From the NCBI GenBank assembly GCA_964585305.1, contig CAZPDM010000020.1, positions 1 to 58,901 on the forward strand: a stretch of 58,901 bases of DNA. The letters run 5' to 3'. The DNA is from CAZPDM01 sp964585305. GTDB taxonomy: Bacteria > Planctomycetota > Uabimicrobiia > Uabimicrobiales > JABWCH01. The notes under the pieces were generated by a model. That model saw only the letters and a list, made by a program, of their open reading frames with translations. It had not been told where the DNA came from and searched no databases. Positions 44,401-52,400 of this stretch are shown one piece after another. The first letter of the stretch is position 1. Every line of letters begins with the position of its first letter. The position numbers and the translations under genes are program-made.

Positions 44401-44646
44401 AGAGTTAATCTCATTAACTTCTGAGACTTCTTTAATCGCCATTTCTAAAGGTCGAGTTACTAATTGTTCAACTTTATCAACCTCTGCTCCAGGCCATAAT
44501 GTAACTAGTTGCGCTGCGCGGATGGTAATTTCAGGATCTTCACGTCGAGACATAGAATAATATACTGCCATTCCCCAAAATAAAAGACAAAGCATAATTG
44601 CAATAGTAATTGACTTTTTTTCAATAGCATACTTAGGAATATTCAT
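41494..44646 (-). CDS. RND-family efflux transporter, inner-membrane pump
   Basis: A 1050-aa proton-driven pump of the AcrB/MexB superfamily. It has TM1 at ~14-32, a large periplasmic loop, six TMs in the middle, a second large loop, and TMs to the C-terminus. TM4 carries the proton-relay Asp in ALGMLVDNAVVISDNV. The second position of the usual Asp-Asp pair is Asn, as in several non-HAE1 groups. PGAEVDKVEQLVTRPLE near residue 55 and the APGGIISTEE segment also fit. The adaptor gene lies 5 bp upstream. No outer-membrane factor is in the window. The pump probably exports drugs or other amphipathic compounds; the substrate is not readable. Confidence 0.93.
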   Translation of the reverse strand: MNIPKYAIEKKSITIAIMLCLLFWGMAVYYSMSRREDPEITIRAAQLVTLWPGAEVDKVEQLVTRPLEMAIKEVSEVNEINSDSRVGVSSIIVRLLPTVKDTETVWTKIRAKLTNVVPTLPEGCYTPNFNTDFGDVAVMLLALYQIPQPGESKVQHSYTMRQMDDMLKEVEDIIQEIPMVGKIEKFGIQKELVYIETDAREWGQLAISAAELGKILQSRNIIAPGGIISTEEIDYTLKPSGEFLTVEQMKSVLVGTRQGAPINLGTLNFNISRRYEEPKSKHTRYCSPKHPGSDHKSPCLILSFSMRSGFNVVKLGKAVREKIEEISRTILPPDIRLEVVSDIPSRVDESISEFVKNLWEAIIIVLAVALVMIGLRGSIIMAAAIPLSMITGIGTMALFNVDLEQCSIAALIIALGMLVDNAVVISDNVIRLISLGIPKKEACWRGASELFVPVLTSTVTTVAAFLPMLTIPGDTGDYIRSLPIVVSSTLMISLFVAMTITPMMCYFILPERKEEKPKPEIPEKPIEEGILGIYGKLISWCLIHKFVVLSISLVLFIGSLCLVPFIGTAFFPKGLRDQFLIEVTLPDGSSIAHTDRIVAEIENILLKHDLSGKKVSRYKSSIAYIGLCGPRFFISIEQQPPKPFFSQIMVNTTSKWHTAGFMADIQPELQKISGCRIILKPLDMGPPIKVPVCLRIKGPDPKVLFQLAKQVEPYLEKTSGTSQVHNSWGNPSYQLSIDVDENAANLAGISHYGIASTLYGYFNGIAMTTYREGRHQIAVVLRVKPEQRENLDYLEYLYIEGANGKVPLNAIAKITPTWQMSLIQRRNLIRTIEVCSYVQEGYLSNIIMREFMPKVLENVHLPPGYSFEIAGEFEKTKESQDNVAIALQISLLLIFLPLVFQFDSFVKPLIIFLTMPLSVIGALLGLLVSGWPLGFMPILGIVSLCGVVVNNAILLLDFIEIAISKGMKLHDSLVCCGQIRLRPIFITTLTTVAGFVPLALFGGPLWEGMAYVMIFGLLISTLLTLIVIPTVFLIFVKYFGMQAGNQESKE

Positions 44647-44651
44647 TGACG

Positions 44652-46448
44652 CTATTTCCCTCCTTGTCGGGAGGCAATTACTTTATCGTTATCACGAATA
44701 TAATGTGCCCCTTGAGTAATCAACTCTTTTCCTTCCAAAGAGATTTCTTTACCTTCTAAAGAATATGCTACAACCCGACGTTCTTCTCGGAATGTTTCAT
44801 AAATTTTTACATTGATTCTTTTTGCAATTCCATTTTCATGGATAAAAATATGGGGATTTTGTTCATCATTAAAAATAGTAGAAATAGGAACATATATTCC
44901 CTTAGGATACATTCCTAAATCAAAGGAAACCTGCAATAAATCTCCTGGTCGAATCATCCAATCTGTAGGCATATAATTAAGTTCTAATCCTTCTTTAAGA
45001 TTTGGAAAATCATTTCTGAAAGTTACCATAAGATTTTCAAGATTTTGAGGATGAACGACTTCTCTATATTCCCTTTGAACATAACTTTTAAAAGATGTCC
45101 CAAGTTCAAAACGACTACGTGTAATAGTTAATTTTTGTGGGCGCATCTTTTCTTTACCAAGTTTAAAATCTTTTAATGTCCAAGCATAATATCCTTGTTC
45201 ATCTTTTTGAATACTTTTTGTCCAAACCATAAGATATTTGCTTTTCTCTAAAGATTTTTCATCTTTTAAAATATTACTTATTTCTAATGGATGCTCCCAA
45301 ACCATTGCAACATCTTCTTTAGTTAAATATAATTGGTTTTTCTGGAATTCACTACCAGGGCTAGGAATAACTTGATTCCTCCCAATACAACTAATAAGAT
45401 ATGTTCGTGTACTTGGATCCGCAGCAACAGATTTTCTTTCCACCCATCCTTTTATAGATTTTCCACCTAATGTATTAGGAAAAATTTCTACAGGATCTCC
45501 AGGTTGCATATTTCTAGCCATTTCCGCTGATACAGAAACCTCAATATTGATAGGATCCATCATTGTAACAACTACAACTGGTCGTTGCGGGCCAACAACT
45601 GCACCTATTGTAGCTAATCGAGAAGAAACTATACCAGAAAATGGTGTACGTAATTTACAATCTTCCTGGTTTTTTAACGCAACAGTTAATTGTGCCTGTG
45701 CTCTTTGAATGCCAGATTTTGCAGCCTCAAATTGCGCCTTTTTACTAAATAAAGAAGCATGTGCTTTAGCAAGTTCAGCCTGAGCAGAAGCTAATTCTTT
45801 TTCTTTTGTTAGTATATTTCCTTTTACCTGATTAAAAACCGAGGTTGCAGACTCTAATTGATTTTGAGCCTGATCGTACATTTGCTTTGTTCCTGCATTA
45901 CGATCATACAAATCCTTAGCGCGTCCAAACTCTTGTTTAGCTAATGTCAGTTGAGATTCAACTCTATTTAATTCGCTTGGTAAAATTTGATGAAGAGTAA
46001 TTTCTAAAGCATTTACCTTTTCCTGAGCACTACGAATATCTTGTGGAACTATTTGATTAACAGCAATCTCAGTTGCTTTTGTTTCTTCTTTTGCCGCGAC
46101 TAATGCAGCTTGAGCAATTGCTACATCTGCATCATAACGACTACTGTCTAATTCTGCCACAATCTGGCCAACTACATTAAAACTTCCATCTGCATTTGGC
46201 TGTGAAAAAATATCTACATCTGCATTCTCGTCTATCACGCTTTTTAATCTTCCGCTTACTTCAAAAGCCAGACTTTCTTGTCGCCAGGCGCGGGCAGAAC
46301 CAGTTAAACGCATGATTCGTGAAGGTTCCGTTACTTGCATAGTAACAAATTTTACAGGATATACTGTTTGATGAGAGGTTATTTTCTTATCTTTACAGCC
46401 CATCAAAATTAAGCATCCTAAAATAAGGAAAAAAAATATTTTTTTCAT
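44652..46448 (-). CDS. RND efflux adaptor (membrane fusion lipoprotein)
   Basis: A 598-aa HlyD/AcrA-type periplasmic adaptor with a lipoprotein signal (lipobox LMGC near residue 18). Beta-barrel and lipoyl parts are seen around GSARAWRQESLAFEVSGRL and LRTPFSGIVSSRLATIGAVVGP. They flank a long alpha-helical hairpin at ~110-260, made of QAALVAAKEETKA... and AQAELAKAHASL... heptads. The ~250-residue C-terminal part is unusually long for the family (typical total ~370-450 aa). Its Shine-Dalgarno GGGGGGAGG can pair with a C-run just upstream, which may limit translation. Co-transcribed with the pump gene. Confidence 0.9.
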   Translation of the reverse strand: MKKIFFFLILGCLILMGCKDKKITSHQTVYPVKFVTMQVTEPSRIMRLTGSARAWRQESLAFEVSGRLKSVIDENADVDIFSQPNADGSFNVVGQIVAELDSSRYDADVAIAQAALVAAKEETKATEIAVNQIVPQDIRSAQEKVNALEITLHQILPSELNRVESQLTLAKQEFGRAKDLYDRNAGTKQMYDQAQNQLESATSVFNQVKGNILTKEKELASAQAELAKAHASLFSKKAQFEAAKSGIQRAQAQLTVALKNQEDCKLRTPFSGIVSSRLATIGAVVGPQRPVVVVTMMDPINIEVSVSAEMARNMQPGDPVEIFPNTLGGKSIKGWVERKSVAADPSTRTYLISCIGRNQVIPSPGSEFQKNQLYLTKEDVAMVWEHPLEISNILKDEKSLEKSKYLMVWTKSIQKDEQGYYAWTLKDFKLGKEKMRPQKLTITRSRFELGTSFKSYVQREYREVVHPQNLENLMVTFRNDFPNLKEGLELNYMPTDWMIRPGDLLQVSFDLGMYPKGIYVPISTIFNDEQNPHIFIHENGIAKRINVKIYETFREERRVVAYSLEGKEISLEGKELITQGAHYIRDNDKVIASRQGGK

Positions 46449-46457
46449 AGAAAAAAG

Positions 46458-46481
46458 CCTCCCCCCATCATTTTTTGGGGG
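46458..46481 (-). promoter_or_regulatory. Hairpin that can hide the adaptor gene's Shine-Dalgarno
   Basis: On the minus strand CCCCC (46481-46477), an 11-nt A/T loop and GGGGGGAGG (46466-46458) lie just before the adaptor ATG at 46448. The G-run is both the ribosome binding site and one stem arm. Confidence 0.45.
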
Positions 46482-46534
46482 AAAGAAATTGGGTTTTGGT
46501 TTAATCTTAAAATAATTTTTTGTAGAAAAAATTT

Positions 46535-46555
46535 GTTGGCCAACAACTGGCCAAC
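46535..46555 (-). terminator. Terminator of the small three-repeat protein gene
   Basis: An 8-bp GTTGGCCA stem with its complement, 5-nt loop and a run of Ts on the minus strand, 5 bp after the stop codon. It separates this gene from the RND operon. Confidence 0.8.
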
Positions 46556-46559
46556 TATC

Positions 46560-46856
46560 TTATTTTTTCTTATTTTCAAGACTTGCTTGCCGAATGGCAT
46601 CAATTTCTTGTTGAGCAAAAGTTTTGGTTTCAATTTGAGAGGAAGATAAATTTTTTTTAGGGCTTTCTACTGTTTGTGGATTTGCTACATTTGCCGAAGC
46701 TCTTTGAATAGATTCAATTTCTTCCTTTCCAAAAGTACGAGTTTTTTCCTGCGCCTTTTTTGGTTGGCTACTAGCTTTTTTAATTTCTTCCACTTCCGCC
46801 AGTGATAAAGATTTTGTTTTTTGCTTATCTTTATCAAAATTATCAGTACTACCCAT
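46560..46856 (-). CDS. Small charged protein with three internal repeats
   Basis: An unrecognised 98-aa hydrophilic protein without signal peptide. It has three copies of a ~14-residue motif about 30-35 residues apart: SLSLAEVEEIKKAS, TRTFGKEEIESIQRAS and TKTFAQQEIDAIRQAS. The linkers are Lys/Gln/Ser/Pro-rich. The motif looks like a short helix ending in a Ser that could be a binding or phosphorylation site. A strong AGGAG supports the start, a consensus promoter lies at 46998-47026, and it has its own terminator, so it is probably a real, well-expressed gene. Confidence 0.7.
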   Translation of the reverse strand: MGSTDNFDKDKQKTKSLSLAEVEEIKKASSQPKKAQEKTRTFGKEEIESIQRASANVANPQTVESPKKNLSSSQIETKTFAQQEIDAIRQASLENKKK

Positions 46857-47190
46857 AATTTTCTCCTTTTAAGCAGCCTAAAATAAGTCAAGAGCTACAC
46901 CAATAAAGCTATTGGGATTTTGTTAGCGTATTTTCTATAATAAATGAAAGAGCATTATCTCAAATAGAATATTTTTCGGAAATAAAAATTGCATATAATA
47001 TTATGATATTTTTAGAGTTTTGTCAACACTTTAGTTAATTGAATATCTTAGTAGTATCCCAACAGAATATTACGTTTTTTGCCAATCTCCAGCTAAAAAT
47101 TTGACAATTAAATTTTTTTTTTATTCAAATATATGTTATTTTTTCTCCTCATCTTATGACAATCAGATATATTTTTTTGTAAAAAAATTC
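46857..47190. other. Divergent intergenic region between the small protein and TetR genes
   Basis: No gene seen. It holds the leader and promoter of the minus-strand small protein gene and A/T-rich DNA leading to the TetR promoter. Confidence 0.5.
46998..47026 (-). promoter_or_regulatory. Promoter of the small three-repeat protein gene
   Basis: Minus-strand TTGACA (47026-47021), 17 bp, TAATAT (47003-46998), about 140 nt upstream of the start codon. Confidence 0.7.
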
Positions 47191-47219
47191 TTGACATTAT
47201 TTACATATTATGTTATCAT
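47191..47219 (+). promoter_or_regulatory. Promoter of the TetR-hydrolase operon
   Basis: TTGACA (47191-47196), 17 bp, TATCAT (47214-47219). The operator palindrome follows within 9 bp. Confidence 0.8.
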
Positions 47220-47227
47220 TCAAACGA

Positions 47228-47260
47228 TTTAATCAATTGATTAAACCAATTGATTAAATT
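47228..47260 (+). promoter_or_regulatory. Likely TetR operator
   Basis: A perfect 18-bp palindrome (TTTAATCAATTGATTAAA, 47228-47245), then after CC a second half-site of the same sequence (47248-47259). It covers the expected transcription start of the TetR gene, the classic place for autorepression. Confidence 0.75.
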
Positions 47261-47278
47261 ATGTAAAAAAGGAAAAAT

Positions 47279-47875
47279 ATGAAAGAAGATAAAAAATCAA
47301 TCCAGCAAAAGATTATTCTTGCAACCATTACTTGCATTGAAAAGAAAGGAATACAAGAAGTTACCAATCGAGATATTGCAAAAGAAGCTAAGGTCAATAG
47401 TGCAGCAATTAACTATTATTTTGGGACAAAAGAAAATTTGCTGGAAGAAGTTATGAAGCAAATATTACATTCAGCTTTTTCAGATTGGAATGAAGTAGTA
47501 GGCGAACACCCGCAAAGCACATACAAGGCGTTAAAGATATTTTTGAATCATTGGTTAGAAGGGATGTTACATTATCCTAACATTTCTAAATCAACATTCT
47601 ATGACCCATTGCTGCGTAATGACTATAGTGGTATTTTTATGAAGCATTTCAACGACTTTTTATGTTCTTTAAATGAAAAATTAAATGCCTCAGCATTTAA
47701 AAATGAAAATACATCTTTTTCTATCATGCAAATTATGTCAACAATAATATTTGTTGGCCTTCTTCCAAAACTTTTCCAAGGATATTCGCCAGTAAATTTT
47801 GCAGATACAAAACAACGAGAAGAATATGTAGAACATTTACTTAAACATTTTCTTAAAGATGACGAAAATAGTTAG
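47279..47875 (+). CDS. TetR-family transcriptional regulator
   Basis: A 198-aa repressor with the N-terminal TetR helix-turn-helix: ATITCIEKKGIQEVTNRDIAKEAKVNSAAINYYFGTKENLLEEV at about residues 13-57. The ligand-binding C-terminal half is not assignable. The promoter and an 18-bp palindromic operator lie immediately upstream, so autoregulation is likely. The downstream hydrolase gene is 17 bp away in the same operon. The RND pump operon lies ~0.8 kb away in the opposite direction, and regulators of this type often control such pumps, but I found no second copy of the operator in front of the pump genes. Confidence 0.92.
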   Translation: MKEDKKSIQQKIILATITCIEKKGIQEVTNRDIAKEAKVNSAAINYYFGTKENLLEEVMKQILHSAFSDWNEVVGEHPQSTYKALKIFLNHWLEGMLHYPNISKSTFYDPLLRNDYSGIFMKHFNDFLCSLNEKLNASAFKNENTSFSIMQIMSTIIFVGLLPKLFQGYSPVNFADTKQREEYVEHLLKHFLKDDENS

Positions 47876-47892
47876 TTTAACGGAAGGGAATT

Positions 47893-49197
47893 ATGAAATC
47901 GAATATTTCAATATATTTGAAAATAGCAATTTTAACCATAATGTGTTCAATCCATTTTTCATATAGTCAGGAAAATATGGCACATTCTCAAAAACCTTGG
48001 TATGAACTGAAAATGATGGACGATCCTATTTTAGATCAAACATTATTATTTTATCTTGGTCATACATGGCAAGGGATGTCTGACATTGGAGAATGTTTAG
48101 ACACTGCAAATCGAGTACAAGCTCGAGATGAATATAGTTGGTCTTCTGAATGGAACAAAACTGCTGAAAGAATACAGAAAATAGCACACAATTGTGAAAT
48201 TAAAAAACATAACATTAGTGCTGGACAAGCCTACTTGCGAGCCTCTAATTACTATATGGCATCTTTGCATCGTCATCCTGAACCTAAAGATGAGTATGTG
48301 CCAATCACAACGAAAAAAGCTCAAGAATGTTTTAAAAAAGCATTGACATTATTATCAATACCTGCTCAACTAGTAGAAATTCCTTATGAAAACACAACTC
48401 TTCCAGGTTACTTTTTCCATGCGCAAACAGCTCCGGGCCAGAAAGCTCCTATTCTAATCGTACATCAAGGACGAGATGGTTGGGCAGAACATTGCAAATT
48501 TATAGCGGATGAAGCAATTAAACGCGGCTACCACTGTCTTTTATTTGATGGGCCAGGACAAGGAAAAGTTCTCAGACTCCAAGGTTTGCCTTTTCGTCAT
48601 GATTGGGAAAAGGTCATTACTCCTGTGGTAGATTTCCTTTGTACCAAAGAAAATGTCGATCCCAATAAAATCGTTCTTATGGGAATCAGCATGGGAGGCG
48701 CACTTGTTCCCCGAGCAGCAGCTTATGAAAAAAGAATTAAAATATGTATTGCTAATCCCGGAGTTTATTGCTGGTCAGATATTGTTTATGGATATATTGG
48801 TTCCTTTCACCCAGATATTCTCAAACTTCTGGGAAATAACCCCAATGATTTCAATACACTAATGGAAGAAATTTCTAAACAAGTTCCACTCATTCGATGG
48901 GGAATAAAAGATTCTATGTGGAAGCACGGATCAAAATCACCGGCAGAAATGATGCTACAAATGAAAAATTTCACAAATGAAAAAACTGCAAATCTTATTT
49001 CCTGTAGAATGCTTATTATGGATGGGACTGCAGATGAATTCAGCCAGGCAAAACAACTGTACAATGCTTTAACTTGTCCGAAAGACTATATGCTTTTTGA
49101 TAAAGAAGATACAGGATTAGTTCACTGCCAAACAGGAGCTTTAGCTATAGCTTCTCAAAGATTATTTGATTGGTTAGATGAGAATATCAATCAATAG
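47893..49197 (+). CDS. Exported alpha/beta hydrolase
   Basis: A 434-aa protein with signal peptide (~1-25, ending SYS-Q), an N-terminal helical domain (~30-155) and an alpha/beta hydrolase domain. Motifs are the oxyanion region LFDGPGQGKVLRLQG, the nucleophile elbow GISMGGALVP (Ser near residue 262), the acid Asp in LIMDGTADEFSQAK and His in GLVHCQTGAL, so the triad appears complete. The layout resembles FrsA/dihydroxypseudooxynicotine-hydrolase-like enzymes with a helical N-terminal domain. Substrate unknown. GGAAGGG precedes the ATG. It shares an operon with the TetR gene and could act on the same compounds that the regulator senses. Confidence 0.82.
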   Translation: MKSNISIYLKIAILTIMCSIHFSYSQENMAHSQKPWYELKMMDDPILDQTLLFYLGHTWQGMSDIGECLDTANRVQARDEYSWSSEWNKTAERIQKIAHNCEIKKHNISAGQAYLRASNYYMASLHRHPEPKDEYVPITTKKAQECFKKALTLLSIPAQLVEIPYENTTLPGYFFHAQTAPGQKAPILIVHQGRDGWAEHCKFIADEAIKRGYHCLLFDGPGQGKVLRLQGLPFRHDWEKVITPVVDFLCTKENVDPNKIVLMGISMGGALVPRAAAYEKRIKICIANPGVYCWSDIVYGYIGSFHPDILKLLGNNPNDFNTLMEEISKQVPLIRWGIKDSMWKHGSKSPAEMMLQMKNFTNEKTANLISCRMLIMDGTADEFSQAKQLYNALTCPKDYMLFDKEDTGLVHCQTGALAIASQRLFDWLDENINQ

Positions 49198-49247
49198 AAA
49201 ACGAACAATCAAAGCCCCCTGAAGAGTTAACGATGTCTCGTATTAAA

Positions 49248-49287
49248 AAAATAATTTCAATACTATATTAAATATTGAAATTATTTT
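49248..49287 (+). terminator. Terminator of the TetR-hydrolase operon
   Basis: A perfect 15-bp A/T-rich stem with a 10-nt loop, followed by a run of ATTTTAAT repeats, about 50 bp past the stop codon. Confidence 0.6.
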
Positions 49288-49358
49288 AATATTTTAATAT
49301 TTTAATATTTTTAATTTATATATAGTAATAAAAATTTACATAACATATATAAATAATA

Positions 49359-49387
49359 TTGACAAAAAGATATTTATATTATATTAT
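49359..49387 (+). promoter_or_regulatory. Promoter of the first ELWxxDGT lipoprotein gene
   Basis: TTGACA (49359-49364), 17 bp, TATTAT (49382-49387). Confidence 0.8.
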
Positions 49388-49438
49388 AAAATAATCTTAT
49401 ATATTTTTTTGGAAAAAAATATATAAGATTATTTTATA
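49385..49438 (+). repeat. Long perfect inverted repeat in the 5' leader
   Basis: 26-bp arms (49385-49410 and 49413-49438) separated only by GG. The stem begins at or near the expected transcription start and ends 30 nt before the GTG start codon, so it would form a hairpin at the very 5' end of the mRNA. Confidence 0.85.
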
Positions 49439-49468
49439 TTTTCATTAAAACATTAGGAGAATGTAGTT

Positions 49469-52400
49469 GTGAAAACGAAGTTATCAATATGGGTACTATT
49501 GATACCTGCGATTTTTATTTTGTGTGGATGTATGGGTTCTAGCGATAGAATACCAGAGAAGGAAAACGATGATAATAATTCAAGTAAGCCTTCTCTTACC
49601 AGCATCAACCCTACTGAAGGACCTATTGCAGGGGGTACTACTGTTACAATAACAGGAAAAGGTTTTCTTAATGCAGCACGTAATCGTTCAACCAATGTTA
49701 CCATTGGTGGAAAAAATGCTACTGATATCACAGTCGCTAGCAATACACAAATTACCTGTAAGACCCCAATCGGAATACACGGTAATCAGGCTGTTGTTGT
49801 CAGCACTTCCGAAGGAAGCACAGAGGAAAATATTACCTTTATGTATTGGAGCAAACCTTCTATTAGTAGTATTAGTCCTACTGAAGGAAACAGTTCAGGG
49901 GGAACAACTGTTACAATAACAGGAAAAGGTTTTCTTAATGCCACACGTAATCGTGAAATTCGTATTACTGTTGGTGGAAATAATGCTACTGATATTACTA
50001 TAAGCAGTGATACGAGAATTACCTGTAAGACGCCAAATGGAAAACATGGCAAGCAGACTGTTGTCGTTAGCACTTCTGGAGGAAACTCAGAGGAAAGTAT
50101 CATTTTTACGTATTGGAGCAAACCTTCTCTCAGCAGCATCAGTCCTACTGAAGGACCTTCTTCTGGAGGAACTGATGTTACAATAACAGGAAAAGGATTC
50201 CTTAATGCAGCACGTGATCGTGCCACCAATGTTACCATTGGTGGAAAAAATGCTACTGATATCACCGTTGTTAGCAATACACAGATTACTTGTAAAACTC
50301 CTTCTGGAAGTGAAGGAACCTGTAATGTTGTTGTAACTACAACTGGCGGAGCGTCTAACGAATCCATAAAATTTACATATACTAAGCCACCTTGTAGAAT
50401 GATCAAAGACATAAATACTATTTCAAATGCTTCTAATCCTGATTATCTAACTGTAGTAGAAAACGTTTTTTTCTTTATTGCTGATGATGGTATCCATGGG
50501 CAAGAACTATGGAAAAGCGATGGCACTGAAGCTGGCACTGTTATCGTCAAAGACATCTGTTCTGGTTCTAGTGGAGCTTCTTCTCAATATTTAACTAATG
50601 TAAATGGAATATTATTTTTTACTGCCGATGATCAAACTAATGGTACTGAATTATGGAAAAGTGATGGCACTGAAGCTGACACTGTTATGATCAAAGATAT
50701 TTATCCAGGGCCAAATGGCTCTTCTCCTCAACAATTAACTAATGCAAATGGAATATTATTTTTTATTGCTAGTGATGGCACTCATAGCTATGAATTATGG
50801 AAAAGCGATGGCACTGAAGTTGGAACTGTTATGATCAAAGATATCAATACTGGTTCTAATGGCTCATTCCCTCTATCTTTAACTAATGTAAATGGGACAG
50901 TGTTTTTTAGTGCCAGTGATGGGACTAACGGTATTGAACTATGGAAAAGCAATGGCACTGAAGTTGGAACTATAATGGTCAAAAATATTAACCCCGGTTC
51001 TAATGCCTCTTTGCCTTTATATTTAACTAATGTAAATGGTACATTATTTTTTGCTGCTGATGATGGTACGCATGGCTATGAACTATGGAAAAGCAATGGC
51101 ACTGAAGTTGGAACAGTTATCGTCAAAGATAGCAACCCGGGTTCTGATGGATCTTCCTCTGAATCTTTAACGAATGTAAATGGGAGATTATTTTTTAGGG
51201 CCTATGATAGTACTCATGGCTATGAATTATGGAAAAGTGATGGCACTGAAGCTGGCACTGTTATGGTTAAAGATATTTTGTCCGGTAGTGATTCCTCTTT
51301 TCCTAGCTATTTTACAGATGTAAATGGGACATTATTTTTTATTGCTACAGATGAAACTCATGGGAATGAATTATGGAAAAGTAATGGCACTAATGCAGGT
51401 ACTGTTATGGTTAAAGACATATATACCGGTTCGAATTCTTCTTCTTCTAAAGATTTAACAAATGTAAACGGTATATTATTCTTTAGTGCCTATGATGCGA
51501 CTAATGGAAATGAACTATGGAAGAGTGATGGCACTGAAGCAGGTACTGCTATGGTTAAAGATATTTATTTAGGATGGAGTTCCTTTCCAGAAAAATTTAT
51601 TAGCTTTAAGAATACTTTATTTTTTAGTGCAACAGATAATAGCATAACCACCCGAGGAACATTTGTTGGAAGAGAGCTTTGGAAAAGTAATGGGATTGCA
51701 GCAGGAACTGTTATGATCAAAGATATTAATGTAGATACGGCATCATCTTATCCCTTATGGCTTATCAATATTGGAAACATAGTATTTTTTACAGCAAGTG
51801 ACGGAGCCGCAGGAAGCGATAATTATAAATTATGGAAAAGTGATGGCACTGAAAACGGAACTACCATGGTTAAAGATATTAAACCAAATGATTTCACTTT
51901 AACGAATGTAAATGAGACACTATTTTTTGGTGCCAATAACGAGACTAATGGGAATGAATTATGGAAAAGTGATGGCACTGATGCAGGAACTATTATGGTT
52001 AAAGACATATATCCCGGAGCTTATAACTCTTCTCCTCAAAATTTAGTAAATGTAAACGGAACATTATTCTTTAGTGCCAATAATGGGACCAATGGCCAAG
52101 AACTATGGAAAAGCGATGGTACTAGTGCTGGAACTGTTATGGTTAAAGATATTTATACCGGTTCGAATTCTTCTTCTCCTGAACGTTTAACAAATATAAA
52201 CGGGACATTATTTTTTACTGCTAATGATGGGACTAATGGAAAAGAACTATGGAAAAGCGATGGCACTAGTGCTGGGACTGTTATGGTTAAAGATATTCGG
52301 CCTGGCTCTAGTAGCTCTTATCCTGAAAATTTAGTAGATGTAAATGGGATATTATTCTTTGGTGCTAATGATGGAACGCATGGTATTGAATTATGGAAAA

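Noticed and set aside
49283..49315. Short tandem ATTTTAAT units considered as a CRISPR-like or iteron array
   Set aside because: They are low-complexity units of 8-10 bp without spacers, and no replication or cas gene is near.
49786..50412. Long open frame on the minus strand across the IPT repeats (and similar ones at 53115-54185)
   Set aside because: These are shadow frames produced by the regular codon pattern of the repeats; they lack start signals and resemble each other only because the plus-strand repeats do.
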